Assembly: GCA_009760855.2 (NCBI GenBank) | Contig: WPIO01000218.1 | Coordinates: 124,001-188,000, forward strand | Direction: 5' to 3' | DNA from: Cristatella mucedo | Lineage: Eukaryota; Bryozoa; Phylactolaemata; Cristatellidae | Length of the DNA stretch: 64,000 nucleotides | Shown here: positions 1 to 9,479 of the stretch, piece after piece | Numbering within the stretch: the stretch's first letter is position 1 | How the letters are laid out: each line of letters starts with the position of its first letter | Made by a program: the position numbers and the translations under genes | The notes under the pieces: generated by a model | The model's database searches: none | Told to the model about the DNA's origin: nothing | The model's input: only the letters and a program-made list of their open reading frames with translations

Positions 1-1690
1 AAGCGATCGGCTAGATCATATCAAGGATCATCAGGTAAGGAGCTAATCTGGGAACGGCTGAAGAGATGGTTTATTGTCGACATCAGCTTTTTTGGATTGT
101 GCATCTGTGATTCAACAATGTTTCTATAGAAGCTTGACTTGGACTTTGCTATGATCGATTGGTACGACCTACAGTAGTCTTCATATGCCTGTCGATGGAC
201 AGTTAGTCCGGATCTTTTGTATGCCTTTTCAAGCTTTCGTTTAGTAGACTTGGCTAGTTTAATGTCTGTGGTAAACCATAGGCCGTCTGGGCGGGGGCGC
301 ACAGTGCGCTTTGTCAAAGGTGCAAACTCGTCGAGCGTGTCAGCTAGTGTCGTGTTGTAGCAATCTACCAGTGATGACAGATCGGCGGGAGGACTGAGCA
401 CCAAAGGTGAAGCAGATATGCTCGCACGGACAGCATCGATGTCAAGGGTCTTGAGGTTTCGCGATTCACAGGTGATTTTAGAGGAGAATGTGGGCACACA
501 CTGTAGATTGAATGAGATCTGCATGTGGTCAGATAAGCAGGATTTGGTGATATCTGGTGATGACAAAGTGCAGTTATATGAGAAAATTTGGTCGACTGTG
601 TGACCCTTGATGTGGATAGGGCCATGCACATGAGCCACAAGAGATAATGAGTCTGTCAATGTACGAAATTCGGTGCTGAAAGCGTCAGATAAGTTATCAA
701 AGTGAACGTTGAAATCACCCATAACGAGGAAGGATTGATTTTTTGCACACAGAATCGAAATGAGATCGGAGAAATCTGAGATAAAGGAGGATTTGGTACC
801 TGGTGGGCGATAGACTACTGCCACTATCGGTAGCTTGTTTTCGGGTGAGAACAGGACAATTGATTCAAAAGACTGTTTCGGGGGTACTGCAAATGGCTTG
901 AAGTTGAATTTCGAGCGCACGATAATAGCAACTTCACCTCCAGTTTTGATTGATATAGGGGTGTGAAAGAACGAGAAACCAGACGGAGTAGCGTCTTTAA
1001 TTGTCGGACAGTTTATAGATTTCAGCCAAGTTTCAGTTAGGGCGAGCAGGTCGATAACATTTTCAGAAATAAGGTCGCTTATTACCAGAGGTTTGTTGCA
1101 CATTGAGCGAAGAGTCCAAAGGCGAGCGTTAAGGTTGGCCGAATGAGTTACAACAGGCCTGATGACCACCAAGGTTAAGAGATTTACAGTGACGCATGCG
1201 GGGGAGCGTGCTGAGCGGTTCGAGACAATGCTAGGAATACCAAACGAGCGGGTACTCAGCTCGTAGTTCCCACCCAACGTGCAGAGTCTGAGCTGGCGGT
1301 TCCGGCCACTGCAGTGGCTACTGGGTGCTTTTCTTTTGTTAATACATAGTTCATGAATCTTAGCAACAACATTAATATCTAGGAATGCATTTGATCTACG
1401 ATGACGAAGCGATAGCTGCTGCTGACGATCATAACTAGCAAGCAGGTTAGTAGCCGCCGGCGTAGGTAAGGCAGCCGCCGGCGTGGGAGACCCAGCAGCC
1501 CGAAGCGACAAGCGTTTAGATGTCCATAGGCACGTAGTTTCTTACGCGCTACGGTCAAATAACAACTAGAATAACTTGAAACAGGTCTTAGCTGTCTTGT
1601 TTCCGTATACGATGTTCGCAAGAACTTCGATTTTCGGAAGAATTCTGCAATGAACAAGAACGCACGTTAGAGTGCTCTATGTCAGGAGGC
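1..1690 (-). mobile_element. LINE A copy 1: 5' end plus endonuclease region
   Basis: Read on the minus strand, this is the 5' part of the dominant non-LTR retrotransposon family of the window, called LINE A here. Its start near 1,690 matches the starts of two other copies, near 47,130 and 52,149, so this looks like the true 5' end rather than a truncation. It runs off the left window edge, before the reverse transcriptase would begin. It abuts Polinton island 1, so it probably inserted into that island. Confidence 0.85.
21..1511 (-). CDS. LINE A ORF with apurinic-type endonuclease domain (partial, continues off window)
   Basis: The open frame is 496 codons without a stop. The endonuclease that nicks target DNA for retrotransposition lies at about residues 125-330. 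Its motifs are visible in order: LLALTETWL near 155, a GG-VAII strand near 192, YRPPG near 235, GDFNVHFDN near 264 with the conserved Asp, and SDHMQ near 328. The first ~120 residues are basic and low-complexity, with no recognisable domain. Homologous copies at 47,350-48,237 and 61,619-62,637 are broken, while this one is intact over the shared region. The family is CR1/L2/Jockey-like by layout, but I cannot place the clade. The last residues are probably a linker to an off-window reverse transcriptase. Confidence 0.8.
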   Translation of the reverse strand: MSLRAAGSPTPAAALPTPAATNLLASYDRQQQLSLRHRRSNAFLDINVVAKIHELCINKRKAPSSHCSGRNRQLRLCTLGGNYELSTRSFGIPSIVSNRSARSPACVTVNLLTLVVIRPVVTHSANLNARLWTLRSMCNKPLVISDLISENVIDLLALTETWLKSINCPTIKDATPSGFSFFHTPISIKTGGEVAIIVRSKFNFKPFAVPPKQSFESIVLFSPENKLPIVAVVYRPPGTKSSFISDFSDLISILCAKNQSFLVMGDFNVHFDNLSDAFSTEFRTLTDSLSLVAHVHGPIHIKGHTVDQIFSYNCTLSSPDITKSCLSDHMQISFNLQCVPTFSSKITCESRNLKTLDIDAVRASISASPLVLSPPADLSSLVDCYNTTLADTLDEFAPLTKRTVRPRPDGLWFTTDIKLAKSTKRKLEKAYKRSGLTVHRQAYEDYCRSYQSIIAKSKSSFYRNIVESQMHNPKKLMSTINHLFSRSQISSLPDDP

Positions 1691-1818
1691 GATAAAAAGA
1701 TGTAGATTTAATTGCTAATAGAAAACAAAAAAAATATATTGCTAATTCTCAACCTATGCGATTTGCGCAGATGGTATTTAGCAAAGTGCTTGAATAAACA
1801 GCAGCTAAATATTTATAA

Positions 1819-2133
1819 ATGAAATTAGATAGAAGTATTGAAAGCGCAAATGAATGTTTTACTAGTGCTGGTGTATATAGATACTCACCAGATGGTATTA
1901 TTGATCAAGATACTTTAATAGAAATAATATGTTTATGGAGTAGAAGTATAGTAGAAGATTTAATACCAAAACAGTACTTAGCTCAATGTTTACTTAGATT
2001 ACATGTTTGGAAACTAAGTAGATGTTTTTATAGTGAATTTGAGATATTCGTTCCTGGTTTTAATTGTCATGATATTCCTAAAGATTATGTTGCTGCTGGG
2101 ACAGTAAGAATTCCAACGAAATTATGTTTTTGA
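1819..2133 (+). CDS. Unknown AT-rich viral-type ORF (104 codons)
   Basis: I do not recognise this protein. It starts at an ATG in AT-rich DNA inside Polinton island 1 and uses AT-rich codons like its neighbours. No signal peptide or transmembrane helix is obvious. It is followed at 2,134-2,385 by DNA that still reads as a protein-like sequence in shifting frames with several stops, so the original gene was probably longer and this is its surviving N-terminal part. A structural or accessory role can only be guessed from position next to the fibre-like gene. Confidence 0.4.
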   Translation: MKLDRSIESANECFTSAGVYRYSPDGIIDQDTLIEIICLWSRSIVEDLIPKQYLAQCLLRLHVWKLSRCFYSEFEIFVPGFNCHDIPKDYVAAGTVRIPTKLCF

Positions 2134-2385
2134 CATGCCAGTAAGAGAACCTTTATTTATGTGTTTACTGAAATAAGAGAAATACTTTGATTTTAAATTT
2201 GATATAATAAGTGATTATGGTTGTTTTGCCAATAAAAGAGTTTTGGCTATGATATAAAATATTATTTAAAAAAGTGGAGATACAAGTTGTTGAAGAAGAT
2301 GATTATGGATGATTTGCATGAATAGTTCCGGTAATTAGAGAAATATTAGATAGAAGTAAAATATTAATCAATGAATATATAGAAA
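2134..2385 (+). pseudogene. Degenerate coding remnant upstream of the fibre-like gene
   Basis: The reading continues from the preceding unknown ORF in changing frames with several stops. A stretch near 2,290-2,385 is acidic and rich in I, E and D. It ends a few bases from the ATG of the fibre-like gene, the tight spacing seen between viral genes. No family can be assigned. Confidence 0.3.
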
Positions 2386-3681
2386 ATGTCCAAGTTTCAT
2401 AGTGAGGATTATGTATCAAAAATTATTGGTGTTATACTAACTGATCTTAATGCAAATGCTAATAGAATTGTTAATTTATCAGATCCTGTTAATGATGGTG
2501 ATGCAGTAACAAAATCTTATGCAAAAGGGAAATGCAATTGAAAGGTGAGTAAAATCATGGTTGATAAACCAATAACAAAACTTCCAGCGAGCAAGTAAGT
2601 TCCGATCAGATTCTTGAGCTAATCATTCCATGGAGACAGCACTGTGTCGGTACCTTTTCATGGAGGCTGACTTCGGTAGAGTCAGTTCTGGATCTTTCGG
2701 CAGCTTGGGATACCTTTGATCACCAAATCCTTATTTACCGCCTATAAAAATAATAATACCATTTGATATAGCACTCTCACAAAACTCAATCTCTTTCTAG
2801 GTACTTTATTTGCTGCAAAAGAAGCACGATCAAATGTTCAGTGGTAGCATGCTCAATAAACAGCAAGAATAACATCGTTAGGGGTGACATGCACAGGGTC
2901 AGCATGCAAGTATGGTTAGTAGCAGCATGCAGTGTCAGCAGGGATGGGCACTTAAAGGCTGCATTGCAATTTTATTGTTAATACTGGAGCAGTATTTAAT
3001 CTTGGTGGTAAAACAATTAGTAATCTTGGAGCAGCTGTTAATCCTACTGATGCTGTAAATGTAAGTCAAATAAGTAATTGTGTTAAGAAAACTGGTGATA
3101 CCATGAGTGGAGATTTAAACATGAATAGTTTTGCTATAACATCTAATTATTGGAATTCAGGTAATAGTAAACCAATGGTATTAAATGACGATTATTGTGT
3201 TACTTATGGTGGGATGAAACGAGATGTATTACTTAAAGCATTTCTCTCAACAACTAATATTGATATGGATGGTTATGCAATTACTAATGTTGCAGAACCT
3301 GTTAATCCTTCTGACGTTGCAATTAAATCTTATGTAGATAAAACGGTTGAAAAAATAGCATAAGTACTAGCTCTATCAATGGATATCAATGCAAAGAACT
3401 CAATACTAAATCTATCAACACCTTATTCATGGACAAATAAAACAGCTCCACCTATAATGAAATTAAATGTAATGGTTGTTGGATCTTCTAATTGTATGTT
3501 TCCAAAACCTAATACTGATATAACTGCTCTATCTGGAGATGTAAGAGCAATAAATACTGTTTCAACAGGTGTTAATTTAAAGTATTATGTTTATTTTACA
3601 AGACTACCGACAGAATACTACTTCATTGATAGTACTGGTAAAATAAGAGTAAACATATTGGTCAGTTATGTGACCACCTGA
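2386..3681 (+). pseudogene. Trimeric fibre / phage tail-fibre-like repeat protein, interrupted by LINE A
   Basis: The gene starts at 2,386 and has repeated motifs of the form L-x-N-N-R-I-x-N-L, then D-P-V-x-x-G-D-A-V-x-x-x-Y, followed by K-K-T-G-D-x-M-S-G-x-L-N-M. These are typical of trimeric tail-fibre shafts, where each repeat is a short beta unit. A LINE A composite at 2,523-2,985 splits it. Downstream, 3,103-3,363 and 3,379-3,681 are in the same frame, separated by one TAA at 3,361. The last ~100 codons have no shaft repeats and could be the head domain. Related genes lie at 58,778 and 59,621. The expected role is receptor attachment on a virion, inferred only from motif type. Confidence 0.6.
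2523..2985. mobile_element. LINE A composite inserted in the fibre-like gene
   Basis: There are three pieces: 2,523-2,572 is LINE A 3' UTR on the minus strand, 2,573-2,745 is diverged LINE A reverse transcriptase on the plus strand, and 2,747-2,945 is LINE A 3' end on the minus strand with its AATAATA tail. Fibre-like coding resumes by about 2,985. The mixed orientation means more than one insertion or a rearrangement. Confidence 0.65.
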
Positions 3682-3762
3682 ATAGTATAAATGGTATATT
3701 GAAACTATTAACTCTTTTAACTTTGTCGCTTTACGTTTACCTTTAAGAATAGGGAATAGGTT

Positions 3763-4065
3763 TTATATAGAACAGATAGCTTCATGATCTAAACAATGAT
3801 GGAAAGAAGTAGAGCAACATTGTTTTTTTAAGTGTTTCTTAACTAACGAATATAATTTAGTTGGTCTCTCTTTCTTAAATGAGTTAGTATTTATGTTACA
3901 GTAAGAACAAATTATAATTGCATCATTACGCACAAGACTTGAATCAAATTCCGTTTCTTGCATATCTTTATCGCAGATATCACAACGTATTTCATATTTT
4001 CTTTTAAGTCTTTTAATTTCTTTATGAAAATAAGGATGTTTTCCTTCTAGATAATCAATTTCATT
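3763..4065 (-). pseudogene. Small zinc-finger-like Polinton protein
   Basis: The open minus-strand frame runs from about 4,065 to 3,763, although the first Met is internal at 3,963. It shows a CxxC pair (CDIC) and, about 25 residues later, CSYC, spaced like a treble-clef or zinc-ribbon fold; three more Cys follow. The C-terminal part is Lys- and His-rich. The start is uncertain because a TAA lies just upstream of the open stretch. Its function is unknown; a small nucleic-acid-binding protein is an inference. It is divergent from the integrase next door. Confidence 0.4.
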
Positions 4066-4109
4066 TTAATGTATTTAAAAATGTCTCACAAAATATTTCC
4101 ATTCTCTAT

Positions 4110-4977
4110 AGAATGTCGTTTTTAACTCTAAATGGAATAAAAAAGAAGGTAAATTCAATCCGGACTCAGATATAAGTCAAGTATTCAAGCCAAGACCTAG
4201 GAAAATTCCACAAGGTTTCTTTAATATTGTTGAACCTAATGAAAATCATCAAGCAGACATTTTTTACGTGCCTAATGATTCTGGATATAAATATGCATTG
4301 AGTGTTATTGATGTTGCTAGTAGATATAAAGATTCAAGACCACTTAAAACTAAATCTTCTAAAGAAGTAACAAATGTAATAATAGATATTTACAATAAAG
4401 GTCCTTTGAAATGGCCAAAGAAAATGACAGTAGATCCAGGATTTGAGTTTAAAGGAGAGTTTGCTAAAGAAATGAAAAACATGAAACACAGATTATTGAA
4501 GGCACTCGCAAAAAGAGTGTTGCATTAGTTGAAAGAATGAATAGAACAGTTGCTGAGAGAGCATTTATTGCACAGTGTGAAAAAGAAATAGAAAGTATCA
4601 ATAAAGGAGAATATACTAGAAAAAGAGAGTGGGTTGATAATTTACCAAAGAGTGATTATTTAAATAATAGTGTTACGAAAGTAACTAGTGAAAAACCTGT
4701 TAAAGCAATAAAAAAAGATAAAGTAAAACTGAAGAGACCAAAATATCATAGAAAAGTAGAAGAACAAGAACAGTTATTAGAATTTGGAACAACTGTTAGA
4801 TATTTATTAGAACCAGGTGAAGGAGAAGATGAAAAGAGAAGAAGAGCTACAGATGCGACATGGAGTTTAACAAAATATACTATTGTTAGAATAATGATAT
4901 TGCAAGAACAACCGGCGCGTTTTTGGATACATGATGTTAAGAGAAGTTTTGTTAGAGAGGAGTTGCAAGTTGTTTAG
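4110..4977 (+). pseudogene. Polinton retroviral-type integrase (rve core plus C-terminal chromo-like region), frameshifted
   Basis: This is a DDE-type integrase, which would insert the element into host DNA. The catalytic triad is visible: Asp in HQADIFY (codon 4,257), Asp in TVDPGFEF (codon 4,433) and Glu in VERMNRT (codon 4,531). Spacing is D-x58-D and about 32 residues to E. A frameshift between about 4,475 and 4,510 separates the second Asp from Glu, so the gene is broken. The C-terminal ~145 codons are Lys-rich and end in a VRYLLEP...RRRATDATWS segment, like the chromo-like tail of Polinton integrases. The upstream start is unclear. Confidence 0.75.
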
Positions 4978-5371
4978 CCTTAGTATCACTTATATTTTCT
5001 AATGGTTCAACAATTATTTCATCAAATTCTTCTTTATTTATTTTATTATCATCTAGTGCATCTACTATCTTTGAACTTAAACTATGATTTTCTTGAAGAG
5101 TAGATCTTTTCCTTCTATCAATTTGTGATATTGTACTATCTATTGAGATTATCATTGTCGATAAATCACCTAATACTGTTACAACATGAGAAAGTTCCTC
5201 ATGTTTTTGAATGAAGTACTGGTTACTGTAATTGCAAGAGACAATAGAATACCTAAAAAGTAAAAACCATATCTAATGCGTATTAGTTTAGTTAAGCAAC
5301 CTTTTTCTATCATTGTCTAAAAGTATTTGATTATACTTGGTATTTGCGTATTTAATTCTAAGGTCTGACAT
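4952..5371 (-). pseudogene. Small membrane protein with coiled-coil tail, double frameshift
   Basis: The minus-strand ATG at 5,371 opens a short basic N-terminus. A frameshift then leads to a strongly hydrophobic segment (FYFLGILLSLAITVT, about 5,240-5,285). A second shift returns to the frame ending at 4,952, whose last 67 codons are polar, with heptad-like I/L spacing and an acidic end. A single-pass membrane protein of the Polinton is the best description; no family is recognised. Its 3' end overlaps the integrase 3' end, so the two genes are convergent. Confidence 0.4.
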
Positions 5372-5387
5372 TGTCCTATATTAATTT

Positions 5388-6305
5388 TTAGATTTTATTT
5401 ACATGTCTTGTACCAGGACTATGAAAAGGAGAATGATCACAATTTGGAAACATGCAATCGCATACTTGAATTAAATGTCTGTTATAACCAGCTCTTTTAT
5501 GATCATTGTAAACATCATGTAAATTATTAATATATTTTGTTGCTTCAATTACTAACGTTTTATTCAACCAAACACTATTCTTAACAATATCCCTAATAGG
5601 TGTTGAACAACTTATTCTTTGAAACATTTTATTTAATCGATTAAAATAATCTTCATCTGTCTTATTAGGTTGTTTTGGAATATTTCCACTACATGATAAA
5701 AGCATTTCACATTTTAATAAACGTCTTATGTCATCACCATTTAACCATTCAGAAAAAGTTGGAAGAGGAACATCACGTCTGCCACAATCAAAATCTGTTA
5801 CTTTAATTTCTGGAACACCTAATTCTTAAAGTTCTTCGTCATAAATGTCTTTAGTTTTCAACAACTTTTCATCACTATCACAAAAACATTCATTTGAGCT
5901 GTGTTCACATTTATTACATTCTCCACTTTCTAATTTTGAATTAATTGATATAATTTCTTTATATTTTTCAGGCCAACTCATTTTCTTAATTTCAGATATT
6001 CTTTTTTCTTTATAATTTGAAATTTGATCTTTTACTATACTTATTCATCGTTTAATAGCTTTAGTTACAACTTCCTGTAAAATTTAATCAAAACAAAAAA
6101 CTCTATAAATCTTATCAAATAAACATGTTTTATCTTTTGGTGATGTATATATTTTTAGAAACTTATTTAATTCTTTAACAGTTGTTGGTACATCAATTTT
6201 TTGCAAAGAATGTCTATAAATTATATCTTCAACTCTTTCTTTCCAAGCATTTGCTTTTTCTCCTTTCCTTATAAATAATGTTCTAGAAGTATAAGAAAAT
6301 GACAT
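5388..6305 (-). pseudogene. Unknown Polinton gene next to the element terminus, three in-frame stops
   Basis: The two open pieces 6,305-6,084 and 5,705-5,388 are in the same frame, and the DNA between reads through with stops near 6,085, 6,047 and 5,826. So this was one gene of about 305 codons. A Cys/His cluster in the middle (ECNKCEH..., about 5,880-5,925) and another near the C-terminus (CDCMFPNCDH) suggest metal binding. The start ATG lies about 15-65 bp from the terminal sequence, the usual place for a promoter-proximal gene in Polintons. Function unknown. Confidence 0.5.
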
Positions 6306-6319
6306 TTGCTATACAAGGT

Positions 6320-6505
6320 AATAATATTTCTGCTGAAATAAATTAATTATTATAAGATTAGAAAAATAAAGTGACCTTTTTTCGTGATGAGGTTTTTTTT
6401 TCATTTTACGACATCAGAGAATTTTTGGACAGCCGAAGGTGAAACCGAGGTTGGACGAAAATTTCGTGATGTCGTAAAAGGTAAAACACATCATCAAGCC
6501 CCTAT
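6320..6505. repeat. Polinton terminal sequence (shared with island 2), MITE-free copy
   Basis: An AT-rich stretch at 6,325-6,370 is followed by a poly-T run and a hairpin whose arms (TTTTACGACATCA and TGATGTCGTAAAA) enclose about 55 bp. The same series is found at 50,026-50,420. In both places it lies directly outside an outward-starting viral gene, so it is most likely the terminal repeat of the element. Its outer limit is where similarity to the other copy stops, about 6,502. Confidence 0.6.
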
Positions 6506-6664
6506 ACAAGTACTGGCACAACTAGGCTGTGGCACTATTTACAGGCGTTGACTGTACACGTTTAAATTAATAAATTCGTTAGATCGTGAGATTGCTAAGG
6601 ATAGCTAGAGATTCGTGAACGATTGCTATTTACGTTATATGGGACAGTTGTTGGGACTTAGTCG

Positions 6665-6815
6665 CACGCTGGTTTTTCCCAGTAATCAATCAGCTCGCCG
6701 AGATCATGGTGTGGCCAAGCGAGGTCTCATGCTTGAGCCTCATGGCAACTGCTAAGCGCCTGAATAGAGATACAGTTTTCTTAGGGTACTCTGCAAATGA
6801 ATTATAAATGAATTA
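6665..6815 (+). mobile_element. SINE1 copy, tRNA-derived with LINE-like tail
   Basis: A degenerate tRNA-like head (box A region near 6,685-6,715, box B near 6,745 reading GGTCTCATGCTTGAGCC) is followed by the tail TAAGCGCCTGAATAGAGAT...TCTTAGGGTACTCTGCAAATGAATTA. The tail resembles the 3' end of LINE A. Confidence 0.6.
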
Positions 6816-7065
6816 CAAGAAATCGGGTCATAATAGGACATACTTTATGACTTATAAATTATCTTCTAATGAATCTCCTGTAAGATGTGGCTGTAGCTGT
6901 GCAGATCTAGCCCTCTCTGGCTATGAAATGGAATGCTACACAAGAAAAAGGCTGACTTTTTGGGTTCGGATTCAAGCACACGGTTGATGCGCTAATCTGC
7001 TACCACCGTAATAGGCGTCTGTTTTAAGTTTATATTTCCCTGCCCTGTGAATTACCCGAATTGTA

Positions 7066-7210
7066 ATGTATCTCTGTCTGTACCTACACAAAGCTGCGAA
7101 GACTGTATGGGTGTTATGTATGAGAGTTTTGGATAGCTCACTAACAGCCTAAGCGGCTTTTGATACCCATTCAGTAGCTAACAGAGTCCAGTTCAATCTA
7201 TCAGGATCAA
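7066..7210 (-). mobile_element. LINE B 3' end fragment
   Basis: This matches the minus-strand 3' end of the second LINE family, with the GTAATGTATCTC tail and the AGCCTAAGCGGCTTT hairpin. It is more diverged than the other copies. Confidence 0.6.
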
Positions 7211-7714
7211 TTCTAGTTAAGCGTAAATCGACATGATATTGATGGAGCTACGTTCAAATTTCAAGTGAATATATTAGAATAACCTCACAATATTTTGCTT
7301 ACTAAATGTAGGCCTTTGGTCTTGTACAGATTTGGCTAATTCCGGTCCTTAGGTCAGATCCGGCCTAGCTAGTGCTCCAGTCTGGCCCAGTGGCCCTTAG
7401 TTATTTATTGATGGATCTGTAGCCTAATTGGGTTTTCGTGGTTTAGTTCTGCTCATTTGTGTTGTTGCAGCTCAAGTTGTGGCCTGCGATTATTTTTAGA
7501 ACTTGAAATAGAAGCGCCTGACCGGAGAGGCATGATATACGTCTACCTCTAAAATTGCCGTGCACATGTGTGCGTATTTTACGACTGTTATTGGTCTCGC
7601 CACGCTCACTCCCTTGACCTGGAGGAGTGGGCGTGGTTTCTTCTAGCCTAGTGTGCCTTCTTGACCTCCTGAAATGGCTTAATAGTCCGAAAAGTTTGCT
7701 AATCCCTGGTCGAG
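7211..7714. other. No recognisable feature
   Basis: I see only short frames. One imperfect inverted repeat is present near 7,595-7,645, where a CCACGCTCACTCC block faces a GGAGTGGGCGTGG block. Confidence 0.5.
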
Positions 7715-9350
7715 CAAGTGCTTAAGCGTACACGCTTGAATCTTAAGAATTTTTGTAACTACCGCCCAGTCTCCCTTCTACCATTCCTATCAAAAACACT
7801 AGAACGGGTCGTGGCAGAACAGCTGAACTCACATATCAACACCTCACACCTTGCTAGTAAGTTCCAGTCTGGCATTAGAGCTAATCACTCCACAGAGTCA
7901 GCATTGCTTCAGGTATATAGCGACCTACTTAGGAATGCAGACATGGGTAGAGTGTCTCTGCTTGTTTTGCTAAATCTTCCGGCAGCTGTTGATACCATCG
8001 ATCACAAAGTTATTCTAGAGCGCCTGTCATTTCGCCTGGGCATCACTGGCACTGCTCTGCAGTGGTTCAGGTCATATCTCAGTGGCAGACTCCTGAGTAT
8101 TGATGTGAATGGACAAAGATCATCGGAAGTACCTGAGAAATATGGAATACCTCAGGGCTCCGTGCTAGGTCCGGTTCCTTTCACGGTTTAAACTCTCCCT
8201 CTTGCTGATGTGACTGCCAAACACAATCTAGGCTTTCACTTCTATGCGGATGACACTCAGTTGTACCTTTGCTTTGATCCCTCCCAACCTTCGAGCACCT
8301 CAAATTCTCTCAACTCACTTGCTGCATGCATTGATGACATCCGGACATGGATGGCAGCAAATTTTCTAAAACTAAACGATGAGAAAACTAACTTACTAGT
8401 TATGGGCAAACCCAGTGTAATTCAGAGATTAGAAAGGCTAATTCTTAAAATTGGCTCTGCCAGCACATCTCCTGTCGAATCAGCTCGGAATATAGGTGTC
8501 ATATTCCAAAGCAAACTCTCGTTAGACGATCATATCAGCTCCACAGTCAAATCTGCCTATTTTCAGCTTATAACATTGCTAAAATTCGGGCTTGTTTAGA
8601 TAAGGATACTACGTCCAAGTTGGTCCATGCATTCGCGACGTCCTGTCTCGACTTCTGCAACTCACTGCTTACAGGCCTACCAGCATGTGCGATCAGGCGA
8701 TTGCAGCTGGTGCAAAACTCTGCAGCTAGGCTTGCCTGTCGTGAGCGTCGCAGTTGCCACATTACTCCACTTCTCGCCGACCTGCACTGGCTACCAGTCA
8801 AGCAACGGATTGACTTCAAGGTTTTGTCGCTCACTTTTAGGTCCTTTCATTATATGGCTCCAGCATAGCTCTCCGATATACTCCCCCATCAGGCCAAGCA
8901 TCGTGCCACCCGCTTTTCGGAATCCAACAGTCTACAAATACCTCGTACAAACCTTAAATCCTTTGAAGACCGTGCATTTAGTTCGTATGCTCCAAAAGCC
9001 TGGAACTCTCTCCCGACCTGCGTCAGAACATCCCCTGACCTGACCACATTTAAAAAGAACTTTAAAACATACCTATTTAGGACAGCATTTAATGGGTCCC
9101 TGTGATTCGTCCTTCATGTGCTTATGCGTGCTGACACTGTGCATGCTGCCACTAACCACATTTGCATGCTGACCCTGTGCATGTCACCCCTAACCCTAAC
9201 CATATTATTCATTTTGTTTGTTTTTAAAGCATGATTTGACTTACCATTCACTTGCATTTCCCTTGGCAGCAAATGCAAAGCGCCTAGAAAGAGATTAAGT
9301 TCTCTGAGGGCGCTTTATCAAGTACATAATAATTATTATTATTATATTAT
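7715..9350 (+). mobile_element. LINE A copy: reverse transcriptase to 3' tail
   Basis: This is a 5'-truncated LINE A ending in its 3' UTR (two GCATGCTGACMCTGTGCATG-type blocks), a short hairpin (AAGCGCCTAGAAAGAGATT...TCTGAGGGCGCTTT) and an ATT tail near 9,335-9,345. From about 8,118 it becomes part of the left arm of the inverted duplication. Confidence 0.85.
7718..9105 (+). pseudogene. LINE A reverse transcriptase, broken
   Basis: The RT domain begins with [18 protein letters not shown] and contains the palm motif FYADDTQ with the catalytic Asp pair and the [10 protein letters not shown] motif. A TAA at 8,189 stops the first frame within the fingers/palm, and a frameshift near 8,575 separates the palm from the C-terminal domain. 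That domain, 8,590-9,100, has the LDFCNSLLTGLP and WLPVKQRI signatures seen in CR1/L2-like proteins. It cannot make an active enzyme as it stands. Confidence 0.8.
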
Positions 9351-9479
9351 CTGTAATTCTCCTGCTGAATGAAGCTCTGAAATTTCTATTCCTAATGAAC
9401 AGTTACCAAAATAATGTTTATGAAACTGCGTTTAATTGAACTTACGCCTACACAGGATCTCTTCGGCTGACAAAATGAG

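Larger units (their letters stand above)
1691..6505. mobile_element. Polinton/Maverick-type relic, island 1
   Basis: This is an AT-rich block, visibly different in base composition from its flanks. It contains, in order, an unknown gene, a fibre-like protein, a zinc-finger protein, a retroviral-type integrase, a small membrane protein, an unknown ~305-codon gene and a terminal sequence shared with island 2. Integrase together with virus-like structural genes is the hallmark of Polintons and related adintoviruses. All genes but one short frame are broken, so the element is dead. Its left end is cut by LINE A copy 1. Confidence 0.75.

Noticed and set aside
365-640. Opposite- and alternate-frame ORFs over the LINE A endonuclease
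   Set aside because: They are shadows of the 496-codon endonuclease frame.
1691-6505. Bacterial or phage contamination as the source of the fibre-like genes
   Set aside because: The genes are interrupted by the same LINE families that fill the rest of the window and are next to Polinton integrase, so they are integrated in the eukaryotic genome.
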